Assembly: GCF_000620785.1 (NCBI RefSeq)
Contig: NZ_JIAI01000001.1
Span: forward strand, 248,001-312,000
Direction: 5' to 3'
DNA from: Actinospineispora acaciae DSM 45401
Lineage (GTDB): Bacteria > Actinomycetota > Actinomycetes > Mycobacteriales > Pseudonocardiaceae
DNA length: 64,000 bases
Each line of letters starts with the position of its first letter. Position 1 is the stretch's first letter. The position numbers were made by a program, and so were the translations under genes. The notes under the pieces were generated by a model. That model saw only the letters and a program-made list of their open reading frames with translations, was not told the origin of the DNA and searched no databases. Shown here one piece after another: positions 26,891-35,691 of the stretch.

Positions 26891-27231
26891 TGAGGACGCT
26901 GTTCTGCATCGGCGTGCGCGCGCCGTTCTTCTCGGCCGGCGCGGACGAGCGGCAGGCGGTGATCGCGGAGTCCCGGCGGGCGTTCGACGACCTGGCCGGG
27001 CGGTTCGGGGTGCGGGTGCTCGGGACGATGGACGACGACGAGCTGATGGTCGGCCCGTCGGACGTCTTCCCGTGGACCGCGTACATCCTGGCCGACGTGC
27101 CGGACCACGAGGCGGCCACCAAGGTGTGCAACATCATGCGCGAGCACCCCGTCGGCGAGGACGCGCGGCTGTGGAAGTACTTCACGATCCAGGCCCGGAT
27201 CGGGCGGCCGCTGTTCTTCGGGAACGAGTGA
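26887..27231 (+). CDS. IacB-like small protein
   Basis: 114 residues; the start overlaps the monooxygenase stop (ATGATGA), with a second ATG one codon later. The protein is soluble and compact, with a ferredoxin-like alternation: MRTLFCIGVR, LAGRFGVRVLGTMDDD, FPWTAYILADVPDHEA, and a WKYFTIQARIGRPLFF ending. Its size and its place between an IacA-like and an IacE-like gene match IacB, a conserved protein of unknown function in indole-acetate degradation clusters. The assignment rests on context and recalled family features, not on a search. Confidence 0.65.
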   Translation: MMRTLFCIGVRAPFFSAGADERQAVIAESRRAFDDLAGRFGVRVLGTMDDDELMVGPSDVFPWTAYILADVPDHEAATKVCNIMREHPVGEDARLWKYFTIQARIGRPLFFGNE

Positions 27232-27232
27232 G

Positions 27233-27970
27233 ATGGCGCGCGTTGCGGTGGTGACCGGGGCGGGCCGGGGGCTGGGCGCGGCGGTCGCGGCCGAGCTGCA
27301 CCGGCGCGGCCACCGGGTCGGGCTGCTGGACCTGGACGGGTCCTCGGCGGTGGCGCTGGCACGGCGGTTGGACGGGACGGGCGCGACGGCCGTCGGCGTG
27401 GGTGTGGACGTGCGGGACGCGGTGGCGGTGCGGACCGCGCTCGCGGAGCTGGACGGGCGGCTGGGTTCGCCCGACGTGCTGGTCAACAACGCCGCGCGCA
27501 CGGTGTCCCGCTCGGTGTGGGACATCGAGCTGGACGAGTGGGACGACGTGCTGGCCACCAACCTGCGCAGCGTGCTGGTCACCACGCGCGCGCTGGCGCC
27601 CGCGATGCGCGAGCGGGGCTGGGGGCGCATCGTGAACATGGCCTCGCTGGCCGGCCAGCAGGGCGGGCTGGTCGCCGGCGCGCACTACGCGTCGTCCAAG
27701 GCCGGCATCCTGGTGCTGACCAAGATCTTCGCCCGGGATCTTGCCGCCGACGGGGTGACGGTGAACGCCGTGGCCCCGGCCGCCGTCCGTACGCCGGTGA
27801 TGGACGGCATGGATCCCGAACGGCTGCGACAGGCGGAGGCGTCGATCCCGGTCGGGCGGTTCGGGCGGCCGGAGGAGGTGGCCGAGCTGGTGGCGTTCCT
27901 GTGTGGGGAACAGGCCGGCTACATCACCGGGGCCACGTTCGACATCAACGGCGGGGCGTTCATGAGGTGA
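27233..27970 (+). CDS. SDR-family oxidoreductase (IacE-like position)
   Basis: 245 residues. TGAGRGLG near residue 8 binds NAD(P), then NNAA, the catalytic Ser in NMASLAG, and Tyr-x3-Lys in YASSK. It ends with GGAF. It begins 1 bp after the IacB-like stop. In iac clusters the SDR IacE acts on the hydroxylated indole-acetate intermediate, and a similar role is likely here. A 64-bp gap with a separate promoter precedes the CoA-transferase. Confidence 0.87.
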   Translation: MARVAVVTGAGRGLGAAVAAELHRRGHRVGLLDLDGSSAVALARRLDGTGATAVGVGVDVRDAVAVRTALAELDGRLGSPDVLVNNAARTVSRSVWDIELDEWDDVLATNLRSVLVTTRALAPAMRERGWGRIVNMASLAGQQGGLVAGAHYASSKAGILVLTKIFARDLAADGVTVNAVAPAAVRTPVMDGMDPERLRQAEASIPVGRFGRPEEVAELVAFLCGEQAGYITGATFDINGGAFMR

Positions 27971-28020
27971 GTCGGTTCGCTGGGCAGACCGGTTCGCTTC
28001 GGCGGCCGATGGCCGGACCC

Positions 28021-28026
28021 TACGGT
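28021..28026 (+). promoter_or_regulatory. Leaderless -10 element of the CoA-transferase operon
   Basis: TACGGT lies 8 nt before the ATG at 28035, the spacing of leaderless actinobacterial promoters. It would give the downstream eleven-gene operon (28035-39766) its own start, separate from the LysR-linked unit. Confidence 0.5.
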
Positions 28027-28034
28027 CGGCATCG

Positions 28035-30347
28035 ATGATCCGAGTGCTGGACCTGACCGACGAGCTGGCCTTTCAGGGCGCGCGGCTGCTGGTCGGCCTG
28101 GGCGCGGACGTCGTCAGGTGTGTCGACGACAGCGGTGGCGGTCGCGCCGAGGCGGTGCACTGGCACGCCGGCAAGCGCCGGGTGCGGCCGCCGGCGGGGG
28201 AGCGGGCGCTCGACGAGCTGGCGGCGCGCGCGGACGTAGTGCTGGAGAGCGGCCCGGTCGCGGCGCTGCGCGGGGTGCGGTTCGGGCCGGACGGTCCGGC
28301 GTCGCGCTGGCCGGACGCGGTGCACGTGGTGGTCACGCCGTTCGGCCTGACCGGGCCCCGGCGGGGCTGGCGGGCCGAGGACCTGGTGCTGGCCTCCGCC
28401 GGCGGGATGACCTGGCTGGGCGGGCGCGCGGACGGCCCGCCCAAGCCGCCACCGGGTGAGCAGGCCGTGCAGTTGGCCGGCGCGCACGCGGCGATCGCGG
28501 CGCTGCTCGGCACGCTGGCCCGCCCGCGCGTGGGCGGCCAGTTGGTCGACGTGTCCGGGCAGGAAGCGGCGGCGGCGACCCTGGAGACGGCGGCGATCAG
28601 CTGGATCCACGCCGGCCGCTTCCCGGTCCGCAACGGCGGCGTCTATGAGCATGTCGCGCACCGGATCTTCGCCGCGTCCGACGGCTACGTCGCCGGCGGG
28701 TACTCCGGCAGCAACCGGATGTGGACCGACCTGCTCGCCTGGATGGTCGAGGAAGGCGAGGCCGGCGACCTGGTCGACGAGCGGTGGGCCGACCCGGTGC
28801 TGCGCTGGAAGGGCCGCCCGCACGTGGACGAGGTGGTCGCCCGGTTCGTCGCGAAACGGACCGCGCGCGAGATCGCCGAACAGGGCAGGGCCCGCGCGCT
28901 GCCCTGGGCCGAGGTGGTGGCGCCCGCGCGGCTGTCGGAGAACCCGCAGCTGCGCGACAGGGGCTTCTTCGTCACCGTGACCGGCCCCGGGCTGCCGCTC
29001 ACCGGCGTCCGCGACGTGGGTTTCCCCTGGCCGGCGCCGGGGTTGGAGCGGCCGGCCACGCTGGCCATGCCCGCCGAGACGTCCGACGACCCGTGGCCCG
29101 TCCCCACACCGCGCGCCGGCGACCGGCCGCGCGCGAGGACCGGAGCAAGGGCACTGGACGGGGTCCGGGTGCTGGACCTGACCTGGGTGCTGGCCGGCCC
29201 GTACGCGACCAAGCAGCTGGCCGAGCACGGCGCCGACGTCGTCAAGATCGAGTCCCGGCACCGGCAGGACCCGACGCGGTTCGCGCCGTCCATGCGGCTT
29301 CGCCCCGACGCCGGGCCGGACGACAGCGGCTACTTCCTCAACTTCAACCGGGGCAAGCGCAGCGTCGCGCTGAACCTGCGCACCGAGCAGGGCCAACAGG
29401 TGCTGCGCGAGCTGTCGGCGCACTGCGACGTGGTGGTGGAGAACTTCAGCCCGGGCGTGCTGGCCCGCTGGGGGATGGACTACGACTCGCTGCGCGCCCG
29501 CAACCCGAACGTCATCCTGCTGTCCATGGCCGGCGTGGGACAGACCGGCCCGTGGCGCGACGCCGTCACCTTCGCCGACACCCTCGCCGCGATGTCCGGG
29601 CTGTCCAGCGAGACCCGTGACCCCGGTGGCGCGCCGCAGGGGCTGACGTTCGGGCTGGGCGACATGGTGGCGGCCAACGCCGGGGTGCTCGGCGTGTTGG
29701 CACTGCTCGCCGAGGGCCGGGGCGGCCTGGTCGACCTGTCCCAGCTGGAGGCGATGGCCGCGACCATGGGCACCGCCGTGACCGAGGCCGCGCTGCCCTC
29801 CGGCGTCCGCGACAACCGCTCCGCGGCGTACCCGAACCGCTCCACCCGGATGGCGCCGCGCGGGGTCTACCCGACCGCCGGGGACGACAGCTGGGTCGCC
29901 ATCGCCGTCCAGGACGACGCGCAGTGGCGCGCGCTCGTGCACCTCACCGCCCTCGACCTGCCCCGCGACGCCGACCTGGGCGTGCGACAACTGCACGAGG
30001 ACAAGATCGACGCGGCGCTGGCCGGCTGGACCCGCGACCAGGACGCCGCCGCGCTGGCCGGCCGCCTGCAGTCCGCCGGGATCGCCGCCGCGCCCGTCGC
30101 CACCGGCCGCGACCTGGTGGAGAACGACGAGCAACTGGCCGCGCGCGGCTTCTACCCGGTGCTCGACCACCCGATCGCCGGCCCCGTCCGCCACGAGGGC
30201 ATCGTGGCCCGCCTCGCCGCCACCCCCGGCGCCCTGACCGCGCCGGCCCCGCTGCTCGGCGAGCACACCGAGGCGGTGCTGCGCGAGCTGCTCGGCGCCG
30301 ACGACGCGCGGCTGGCCGAGCTGACCGACGCGGGAGCATTGGAGTAA
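28035..30347 (+). CDS. Tandem CaiB/BaiF (class III) CoA-transferase fusion
   Basis: 770 residues containing two CaiB-type halves, about 1-345 and 370-765. The C-terminal half is complete (LDGVRVLDLTWVLAGPYATKQLAEHGADVVKIE, LNFNRGKRSVALNL, VVVENFSPGVLARWG) and has the expected catalytic Asp543 in GLGDMVAA. In the N-terminal half the matching place reads GEQAVQLAG with no Asp, so it is probably a structural partner. Class III enzymes move CoA between acids. It likely activates an aryl-succinate-like or acetate-type intermediate of this pathway. It is first in a tightly packed operon. Confidence 0.87.
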   Translation: MIRVLDLTDELAFQGARLLVGLGADVVRCVDDSGGGRAEAVHWHAGKRRVRPPAGERALDELAARADVVLESGPVAALRGVRFGPDGPASRWPDAVHVVVTPFGLTGPRRGWRAEDLVLASAGGMTWLGGRADGPPKPPPGEQAVQLAGAHAAIAALLGTLARPRVGGQLVDVSGQEAAAATLETAAISWIHAGRFPVRNGGVYEHVAHRIFAASDGYVAGGYSGSNRMWTDLLAWMVEEGEAGDLVDERWADPVLRWKGRPHVDEVVARFVAKRTAREIAEQGRARALPWAEVVAPARLSENPQLRDRGFFVTVTGPGLPLTGVRDVGFPWPAPGLERPATLAMPAETSDDPWPVPTPRAGDRPRARTGARALDGVRVLDLTWVLAGPYATKQLAEHGADVVKIESRHRQDPTRFAPSMRLRPDAGPDDSGYFLNFNRGKRSVALNLRTEQGQQVLRELSAHCDVVVENFSPGVLARWGMDYDSLRARNPNVILLSMAGVGQTGPWRDAVTFADTLAAMSGLSSETRDPGGAPQGLTFGLGDMVAANAGVLGVLALLAEGRGGLVDLSQLEAMAATMGTAVTEAALPSGVRDNRSAAYPNRSTRMAPRGVYPTAGDDSWVAIAVQDDAQWRALVHLTALDLPRDADLGVRQLHEDKIDAALAGWTRDQDAAALAGRLQSAGIAAAPVATGRDLVENDEQLAARGFYPVLDHPIAGPVRHEGIVARLAATPGALTAPAPLLGEHTEAVLRELLGADDARLAELTDAGALE

Positions 30348-30349
30348 AC

Positions 30350-31123
30350 GTGACAGACGGCGTGTTGCGGGTCGAGGTCGACTCGGCGGTGGCGACCATC
30401 CGGATCGACCGGCCACCGGCCAACGCCGTCGACCCCGCGATGATCCACGAGTTCCTGGCGGTGCTGCCGCCGCTCGCGGACGACCCCGCCGTGCGGTGCA
30501 TCGTCATCACCGGCACCGGGCGGTTCTTCGTGGCCGGCGCGGACATCGCGGTGATGCGCGACCTGTCCGCCGCGAACCAGGCCCAGATGCGGCGCTGGAT
30601 CGACGTGCAGCGCATCCTCGAACTGGCCGCCAAGCCGGTCCTCGCGGCCATGAACGGCCACGCCCTGGGCGGCGGCGCCGAACTGTCGCTGGCCTGTGAC
30701 CTGCGATTGTTGTCCTCGACGGCCACCTTCGGCTTCCCCGAGATGGCGCTCGGGCTGTTCCCGGGCGCGGGCGGCAGCCAACGGTTGCCCCGCCTCGTCG
30801 GCCCGCACCTGGCGCGGCGGCTGATGATCGACGGCGAGCGGCTGCCGGCCGAGCGGGCGCTGGAGCTGGGCCTGGTCGACGAGGTCGTCAACGCCGCCGA
30901 CTTCGACGCCGAGGTGACCGCCCGCGCCCGCGACCTCGCGACCCGCCCGACCGCCGCGATCGGCCTGCTCAAACGGGTCGTCGACGAGGGCTACGGGCTG
31001 CCGATCGAGCAGGCCCTGGACCGCGAGGCCGAGGCCGTCGCCGCGCTCACCGGCACCGAGGACGCCGCCGAGGGCTTGCAGGCCTTCCTGGACAAGCGCA
31101 AGCCCACCTTCCGTGGCCGGTGA
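30350..31123 (+). CDS. Enoyl-CoA hydratase/isomerase
   Basis: 257 residues from GTG 30350, two bases after the transferase stop. The crotonase fold shows the oxyanion segments AGADIAVM and GHALGGGAELSLACDLR, and the active-site loop FGFPEMALGLFPGAGGSQRLPRLVG with both usual acidic positions (Glu in PEM; the second replaced by Gly-Ala-Gly-Gly as in many hydratases). It should hydrate an enoyl-CoA formed after CoA activation. The stop overlaps the serpin GTG (GTGA). Confidence 0.88.
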   Translation: MTDGVLRVEVDSAVATIRIDRPPANAVDPAMIHEFLAVLPPLADDPAVRCIVITGTGRFFVAGADIAVMRDLSAANQAQMRRWIDVQRILELAAKPVLAAMNGHALGGGAELSLACDLRLLSSTATFGFPEMALGLFPGAGGSQRLPRLVGPHLARRLMIDGERLPAERALELGLVDEVVNAADFDAEVTARARDLATRPTAAIGLLKRVVDEGYGLPIEQALDREAEAVAALTGTEDAAEGLQAFLDKRKPTFRGR

Positions 31124-32271
31124 CGGCGTACAGTCCAGAACTGTGGACTCTGACCGACCGAGCGCATCTGTCCTTTGCCCTTGACCTGCATCGCGCGCTG
31201 GCACCCGACCCGGCGCGCACGGCCTGCTGGTCGCCGTTCTCCGTGGCCAGCGCGCTCGGCCTGGTCGCCGCGGGCGCGCGCGGCACGACCCGTGAAGAGC
31301 TGGCGACGCTGCTGCTCGGCGACCCGACCGCCGACCCGGAATGGCTGTTCGCGCAGCTCGCCGCCGCCGGGCGGCTGGACGCCGGCACCGAACGCGAGGA
31401 CCGGCCGATACTCGCGGTCGCCGACACGCTGTGGGCCGACGAGTCGATCACCGTGCGGGACTCGTTCGCCGAACAGCTCGCCCGGATGCCCAGCGGCGCG
31501 GTCCGCAATGCCCCGTTCCGCAATGCCCCGGACAGCGCCCGGAAACTGATCAACTCCGATGTCGCGCGAACCACCCGCGACCTGATCCCCGAGCTGCTGC
31601 CGGCCGGCGTGATCGGTCCGGACACTGTCGCGGCGGTGGTGAACGCGCTGTACCTCAAGGTCGCGTGGAGGCACCGGTTCGAGTCGAAGGGCACCCGCCC
31701 GGAGCCGTTCCACGCGCCCGGGCACACCCTGAGCGTGCCGACCATGCGGCTGGCCGAGCGGATCGGGTACGCGGCGGTGTCCGGGTGGGAAGTGGTGCGC
31801 CTGCCCGCGGTGGGCGGGGTGGAGGCGACGGTGCTGCTGCCGGACGGCGAGCTGGCCGAGCGGGAGCGCTCGCTGGACGCCGACACGCTCGCCGAGCTGG
31901 TGGCCGCCCCCGAGCCGCGCCCGGTCCGCTTGTCGCTGCCGAGGCTGAAGCTGACCCTGCGCGCCGAGCTGACCCCGGTACTGGGCGCGTTGGGCGTGCG
32001 CACCGTGTTCAGCCGCGACGCCGACCTGTCCGGGATCAGCCCGGACCCGCTCGCCGTGCAGGCCGTCCTGCACGAGACTGTGCTGAAGGTGGACGAGCAG
32101 GGGCTGGAGGGCGCGGCCGCGACGGCGGTGATGATCCGGCTGATGTCCGCGTCCCCGGGCCGGCCCGTGACGGTACGAGTGGACCGCCCGTTCCTGCTGC
32201 TGGTGCGCCACGTCGAGACCGGCGTCGTCTACTTCCTCGCGCGCGTCACCGACCCCGGGACGCGCCGATGA
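31120..32271 (+). CDS. Serpin with Met-Ser reactive site
   Basis: 383 residues, full serpin length, with WSPFSVASALGLVAAGARG at the start and VTVRVDRPFLLLVRHVETGVVYFLARV at the end. The hinge EQGLEGAAAT begins at Glu326 (P17); counting forward gives P1 Met342 and P1' Ser343, the same pair as human alpha-1-antitrypsin. The alanine-rich hinge predicts an inhibitory serpin, although P14 is Leu instead of Thr/Ser. There is no signal peptide, so it is cytoplasmic. It overlaps the hydratase and the desulfurase genes by 4 nt each, an unexpected place inside a catabolic operon. A 15-bp tandem repeat lies at 31503-31532. Confidence 0.9.
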   Translation: MTAYSPELWTLTDRAHLSFALDLHRALAPDPARTACWSPFSVASALGLVAAGARGTTREELATLLLGDPTADPEWLFAQLAAAGRLDAGTEREDRPILAVADTLWADESITVRDSFAEQLARMPSGAVRNAPFRNAPDSARKLINSDVARTTRDLIPELLPAGVIGPDTVAAVVNALYLKVAWRHRFESKGTRPEPFHAPGHTLSVPTMRLAERIGYAAVSGWEVVRLPAVGGVEATVLLPDGELAERERSLDADTLAELVAAPEPRPVRLSLPRLKLTLRAELTPVLGALGVRTVFSRDADLSGISPDPLAVQAVLHETVLKVDEQGLEGAAATAVMIRLMSASPGRPVTVRVDRPFLLLVRHVETGVVYFLARVTDPGTRR

Positions 32272-33473
32272 GCCATCCGGGACTCGAAGGCCGGCCGATC
32301 TACCTCGACCACAACGCCACCACGCCGGTGGACCCGCGGGTGGTCGAGGCGGCGCTGCCGTACCTGAGCGAGCACTTCGGCAACCCGTCCAGCGCGCACG
32401 CCTACGCCCGCGCGCCACGCCATGCACTCCACAGCGCCCGGGAGCGGGTCGGCGCGCTGATCGGGGCGCGTCCGGAGGAGGTCGTGTTCACCGGCGGCGG
32501 CTCGGAGGCCGACGCCATGGCGATCCGGGGCGCCGCCCGCGCCCACCGCGACCGGGGCAGCCACGTCGTCACCCAGGTCACCGAGCACCCGGCGGTGCTG
32601 GAGACCTGCGCCGGGCTGGAGGTCGAGGGGTTCCGGGTGACGTACCTGCCGGTCGACCGGTACGGGTGGGTCGACCCTGCCGACCTGCGCCGCGCGCTGG
32701 CCGGCCACGACACCGCGCTGGTGTCGATCATGGCCGCGAACGCCGAGACCGGCACCCTGCAGCCCGTGGCCGAGCTGGCCGCGCTGGCCCGCGAGCACGG
32801 CGCGCTGTTCCACACCGACGCCGCCCAGGCCGTCGGCAAGATCGCCGTGGACGTCGAGGAGCTGGGCGTCGACCTGCTCACGGTGGTCGGCCACAAGATG
32901 TACGCGCCCAAGGGCGTCGGCGCGCTGTACCTGCGCGCGGGCACCCGGCTCGAACCGCTGGTCCGGGGCGGAGGCCAGGAGGGCGGGCTGCGCGCGGGCA
33001 CCGAGAACGTCGCGCTCATCGTCGCCCTCGGCGCCGCCGCCGAGATCGCCCGGCACGAGCTTCCCGACGAGGCCGAGCGCCTGGCCGAGCTGCGGGACCG
33101 CCTGCACCGGCGGCTGGTCGAGCTGCTCCCCGGACGGGTCCGGCTCAACGGCGACCCCGGCGCGCGGCTGCCCGGCACCCTGAACGTCTCGATCACCCGG
33201 GTGCGGGGCGCCGAGCTGCTGGCCGCCACGCCCGGGATCGCCGCGTCGACCGGCTCCGCCTGCCACGAGGGGGAGGACCGGCCCTCGCCGGTGCTCACCG
33301 CGATGGGGCTGAGCGCGGAGCACGCCATGGGCGCGCTGCGGCTCTCGCTCGGCCGCTGGACCACGGACGCCGACGTGGACCGCGCGGCTGACCTGGTAGC
33401 GGCGTCGGTCCGATCGGCGGACCACGGTTCGGCCAGCGGACCATCGATCTTGGGTCCGGCCGCCGCGCGGTGA
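32268..33473 (+). CDS. Cysteine desulfurase (NifS/IscS type)
   Basis: 401 residues. YLDHNATTPVDPRV at the start, HTDAAQAVGKI for the PLP-ring His/Asp, Lys210 in VVGHKMYAPKG for the Schiff base, and Cys332 in STGSACHEG as the persulfide carrier. It supplies sulfur for Fe-S clusters. The coupling to the Rieske oxygenase gene directly downstream suggests a dedicated supply of its [2Fe-2S] centre. The start overlaps the serpin stop (ATGA). The last 20 residues after SVRSADHG are a non-conserved tail. Confidence 0.92.
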   Translation: MSHPGLEGRPIYLDHNATTPVDPRVVEAALPYLSEHFGNPSSAHAYARAPRHALHSARERVGALIGARPEEVVFTGGGSEADAMAIRGAARAHRDRGSHVVTQVTEHPAVLETCAGLEVEGFRVTYLPVDRYGWVDPADLRRALAGHDTALVSIMAANAETGTLQPVAELAALAREHGALFHTDAAQAVGKIAVDVEELGVDLLTVVGHKMYAPKGVGALYLRAGTRLEPLVRGGGQEGGLRAGTENVALIVALGAAAEIARHELPDEAERLAELRDRLHRRLVELLPGRVRLNGDPGARLPGTLNVSITRVRGAELLAATPGIAASTGSACHEGEDRPSPVLTAMGLSAEHAMGALRLSLGRWTTDADVDRAADLVAASVRSADHGSASGPSILGPAAAR

Positions 33474-33514
33474 TGAACTCGGGTTCGTCAGCGGCGATCG
33501 GAATGGGAGCGGTC

Positions 33515-34750
33515 ATGAGCGTATCGAGCGGGGAACGCACCACCCCGCGTCGTCGCCCGTCCCGGCTCGGGAAACTGCCCGGCCGGCAGGATTGGTCGAC
33601 GTGGCCGAACTACCAGGCGGCCGCCACCGGATTTCGCGGTTACTGGTATCCGGTCTGCTATTCCTCACAGCTCACCGGAAAGCCGAAGGCCATCACGCTG
33701 GTCGGTGAGCGAATCGTCCTGATCAGGGACCGGGGCACCGCGTACGCGCTGAAGGACAGGTGCCCGCACCGGGGTGTGCCGCTCAGCGAGGGCAACCAGC
33801 AGTTCCCCGGCACGATCTCCTGCCCGTACCACGGCTGGACGTTCGATCTGGAGTCCGGCGAGCTGCGCGCGGCGATCACCGACGGGCCTGAGTCGCCGAT
33901 CTGCGGCAAGGTCGTGCAGCCGACCTACGAGGTGGCCGAGCGGCTGGGCATGGTCTGGGTGTTCGTCGGCGACGGCGAGGACGCCCCGCCCATCGACGAG
34001 CAGCTTCCCGAGGAGCTGGTGGGCAACCCGGCGGTGGTCGGGTCCCGCATCCAGCCGCGCGAGGGCAACTGGCGCTTCGCCTGCGAGAACGGCTACGACG
34101 AGGGCCACGCGAAGTACCTGCACCGCACCTCGCTGTGGCGGATGTTCAAGGCCATGCCGGTGTGGAACGAGACCCGGATCGTGCGCCGCGGCCGGTGGAT
34201 CTACCGGGTGCAGGACGCCCAGCACTGGGACGCCGACTTCCCCGGCCTCGGCAGGTGGAGCAACCAGGCCTGGTACAAGCTCAAGCCGCCGAAGAAGGTC
34301 GCCAACATCGGCAACGTGGGCAGCCACCGCGAGGTGAACCCGGTGATCGCCGCGCAGGAGTTTCCCGGGTTCGCCTCGGTGACCATGCCCGGCGTGCTGC
34401 GGATCGTCTATCCGACGTTCATCCATTACGAGTTCTACGTGCCCATCGATTCGGACAATCACCTGTATGTCGGGGTGATGGCGAACTTCGAGGAAGGGCT
34501 CAACACCGTGCCGTTCTACTTCAAATACCTCGGGTTCGTCCGGTGGTTGTTCCACGGCCAGTTCTCCGCGCAGGACAAATGGATGGTGGAGCTGACCGAC
34601 GCGCCGCCGGAGCGGCTGTACCGGCCGGACGACTCGCTGCTGCGGTGGCGCAAGCTCGTCGAGGAGCTGACCGAGGAGCGCGCGGCCAGGCTGCGCGAGC
34701 AGGGCATCGAGCCGACCCCGGCGCTGACCAAGAACGGGGCGCGCTCATGA
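33515..34750 (+). CDS. Rieske non-haem iron aromatic oxygenase, large subunit
   Basis: 411 residues from ATG 33515 (RBS GGGAGC); earlier starts at 33470 and 33473 overlap the desulfurase stop. The Rieske centre is Cys83-x-His85 (CPHRG) and Cys103-x2-His106 (CPYHG). The mononuclear iron region reads NGYDEGHAKYLHR. FRGYWYPVCYSSQL and the overall layout resemble the single-subunit CarAa-type terminal oxygenases. No small subunit, ferredoxin or reductase gene is present in the window, so electrons must come from proteins encoded elsewhere. Expected role: dihydroxylation of an aromatic ring before cleavage by the next enzyme. Confidence 0.92.
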   Translation: MSVSSGERTTPRRRPSRLGKLPGRQDWSTWPNYQAAATGFRGYWYPVCYSSQLTGKPKAITLVGERIVLIRDRGTAYALKDRCPHRGVPLSEGNQQFPGTISCPYHGWTFDLESGELRAAITDGPESPICGKVVQPTYEVAERLGMVWVFVGDGEDAPPIDEQLPEELVGNPAVVGSRIQPREGNWRFACENGYDEGHAKYLHRTSLWRMFKAMPVWNETRIVRRGRWIYRVQDAQHWDADFPGLGRWSNQAWYKLKPPKKVANIGNVGSHREVNPVIAAQEFPGFASVTMPGVLRIVYPTFIHYEFYVPIDSDNHLYVGVMANFEEGLNTVPFYFKYLGFVRWLFHGQFSAQDKWMVELTDAPPERLYRPDDSLLRWRKLVEELTEERAARLREQGIEPTPALTKNGARS

Positions 34751-35691
34751 GCCGGATCGTGCTCGGCGTCGGGGCGTCGCACTCCACGCTGATGAACACC
34801 CACTGGGACAAGGTGGTGCACACCGAGCGGGCCGAGCGGTTCCGGGCCGGTCTGGACGCCGCGCGGGACGCGGTCGCGGCGGCCGAGCCGGACGTGGCCG
34901 TGATCATCGGGTCGAACCACTTCCGGGGCTTCTACCTGGACCTGATCCCGGCGTTCACGCTCGGCGTGGGCGAGGTGATCGGCGCGGGGGAGGCCGGCAC
35001 CCCGGAGGGGCCGCAGAAGGCCGACCCGGCGTTCGCGCAGGCGTTGGCGTCGGAGCTGACGGACCGGGGCACCGAGGTGGCCATCTCCGCCCGGCTGCAG
35101 ATCGACCACGGCCAGACCCACGCCATCCAGTACGTGCTGCGTGACGTGAATGTTGCTGTCGTGCCGGTCGTGATTAACGTGTTCGCCGCGCCGCTGCCCC
35201 GGCTGGACAGGTGCGCCGAGCTGGGCCGCAATCTGGCCGCCGCCATCGCCGAGATGCCCGGCGACCGGCGGGTCGCGGTGATCGCCTCGGGCGGGATGTC
35301 CCACCAGCTGCCCTGGCCGTCGGACTGGCGCGACCCGCACGGCGACGACGAGGAGTTCCTGGTCGAGGCGTGGCTCAACGGCCGGGGCGACTGGCAGCGC
35401 TACAACGACCGCCGCCGCGAGATCATCACCGCCGCCCGGCCGTTGATCTTCCCGGAGTTCGACGAGAGGTTCCTGTCCGCGCTCGAGGCCGGCGAGCTGG
35501 CGGGCTACCTGGACCTGGACACCGCCGAGCTGGAGCGGCTGGCCGGCAACGGCGGCCAGGAGATGCGCACCTGGCTGACCATGGCGTCCGCGCTCGGGTT
35601 CGCCCCCGGCCGGAAGCTGGCCTACGCGGAGATGCCGGAGTGGCTCACCGGGATGGGGGTCGCGCTGATCGAACCGGCTCTGTCCTCATGA
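34747..35691 (+). CDS. Type II extradiol dioxygenase (LigB/MhpB family)
   Basis: 314 residues, the same length as MhpB. Iron-ligand and catalytic His residues lie in GASHSTLM, GSNHFRGFYLD and QIDHGQTHAIQ, with GGMSHQLPWP near the C-terminal third. These enzymes open catecholic rings next to the diol (meta cleavage) with Fe(II) and oxygen. It is coupled (ATGA) to both the Rieske oxygenase and the M20-like gene, so it is very likely to cleave the diol made by that oxygenase. Single-chain architecture; no alpha subunit. Confidence 0.92.
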   Translation: MSRIVLGVGASHSTLMNTHWDKVVHTERAERFRAGLDAARDAVAAAEPDVAVIIGSNHFRGFYLDLIPAFTLGVGEVIGAGEAGTPEGPQKADPAFAQALASELTDRGTEVAISARLQIDHGQTHAIQYVLRDVNVAVVPVVINVFAAPLPRLDRCAELGRNLAAAIAEMPGDRRVAVIASGGMSHQLPWPSDWRDPHGDDEEFLVEAWLNGRGDWQRYNDRRREIITAARPLIFPEFDERFLSALEAGELAGYLDLDTAELERLAGNGGQEMRTWLTMASALGFAPGRKLAYAEMPEWLTGMGVALIEPALSS

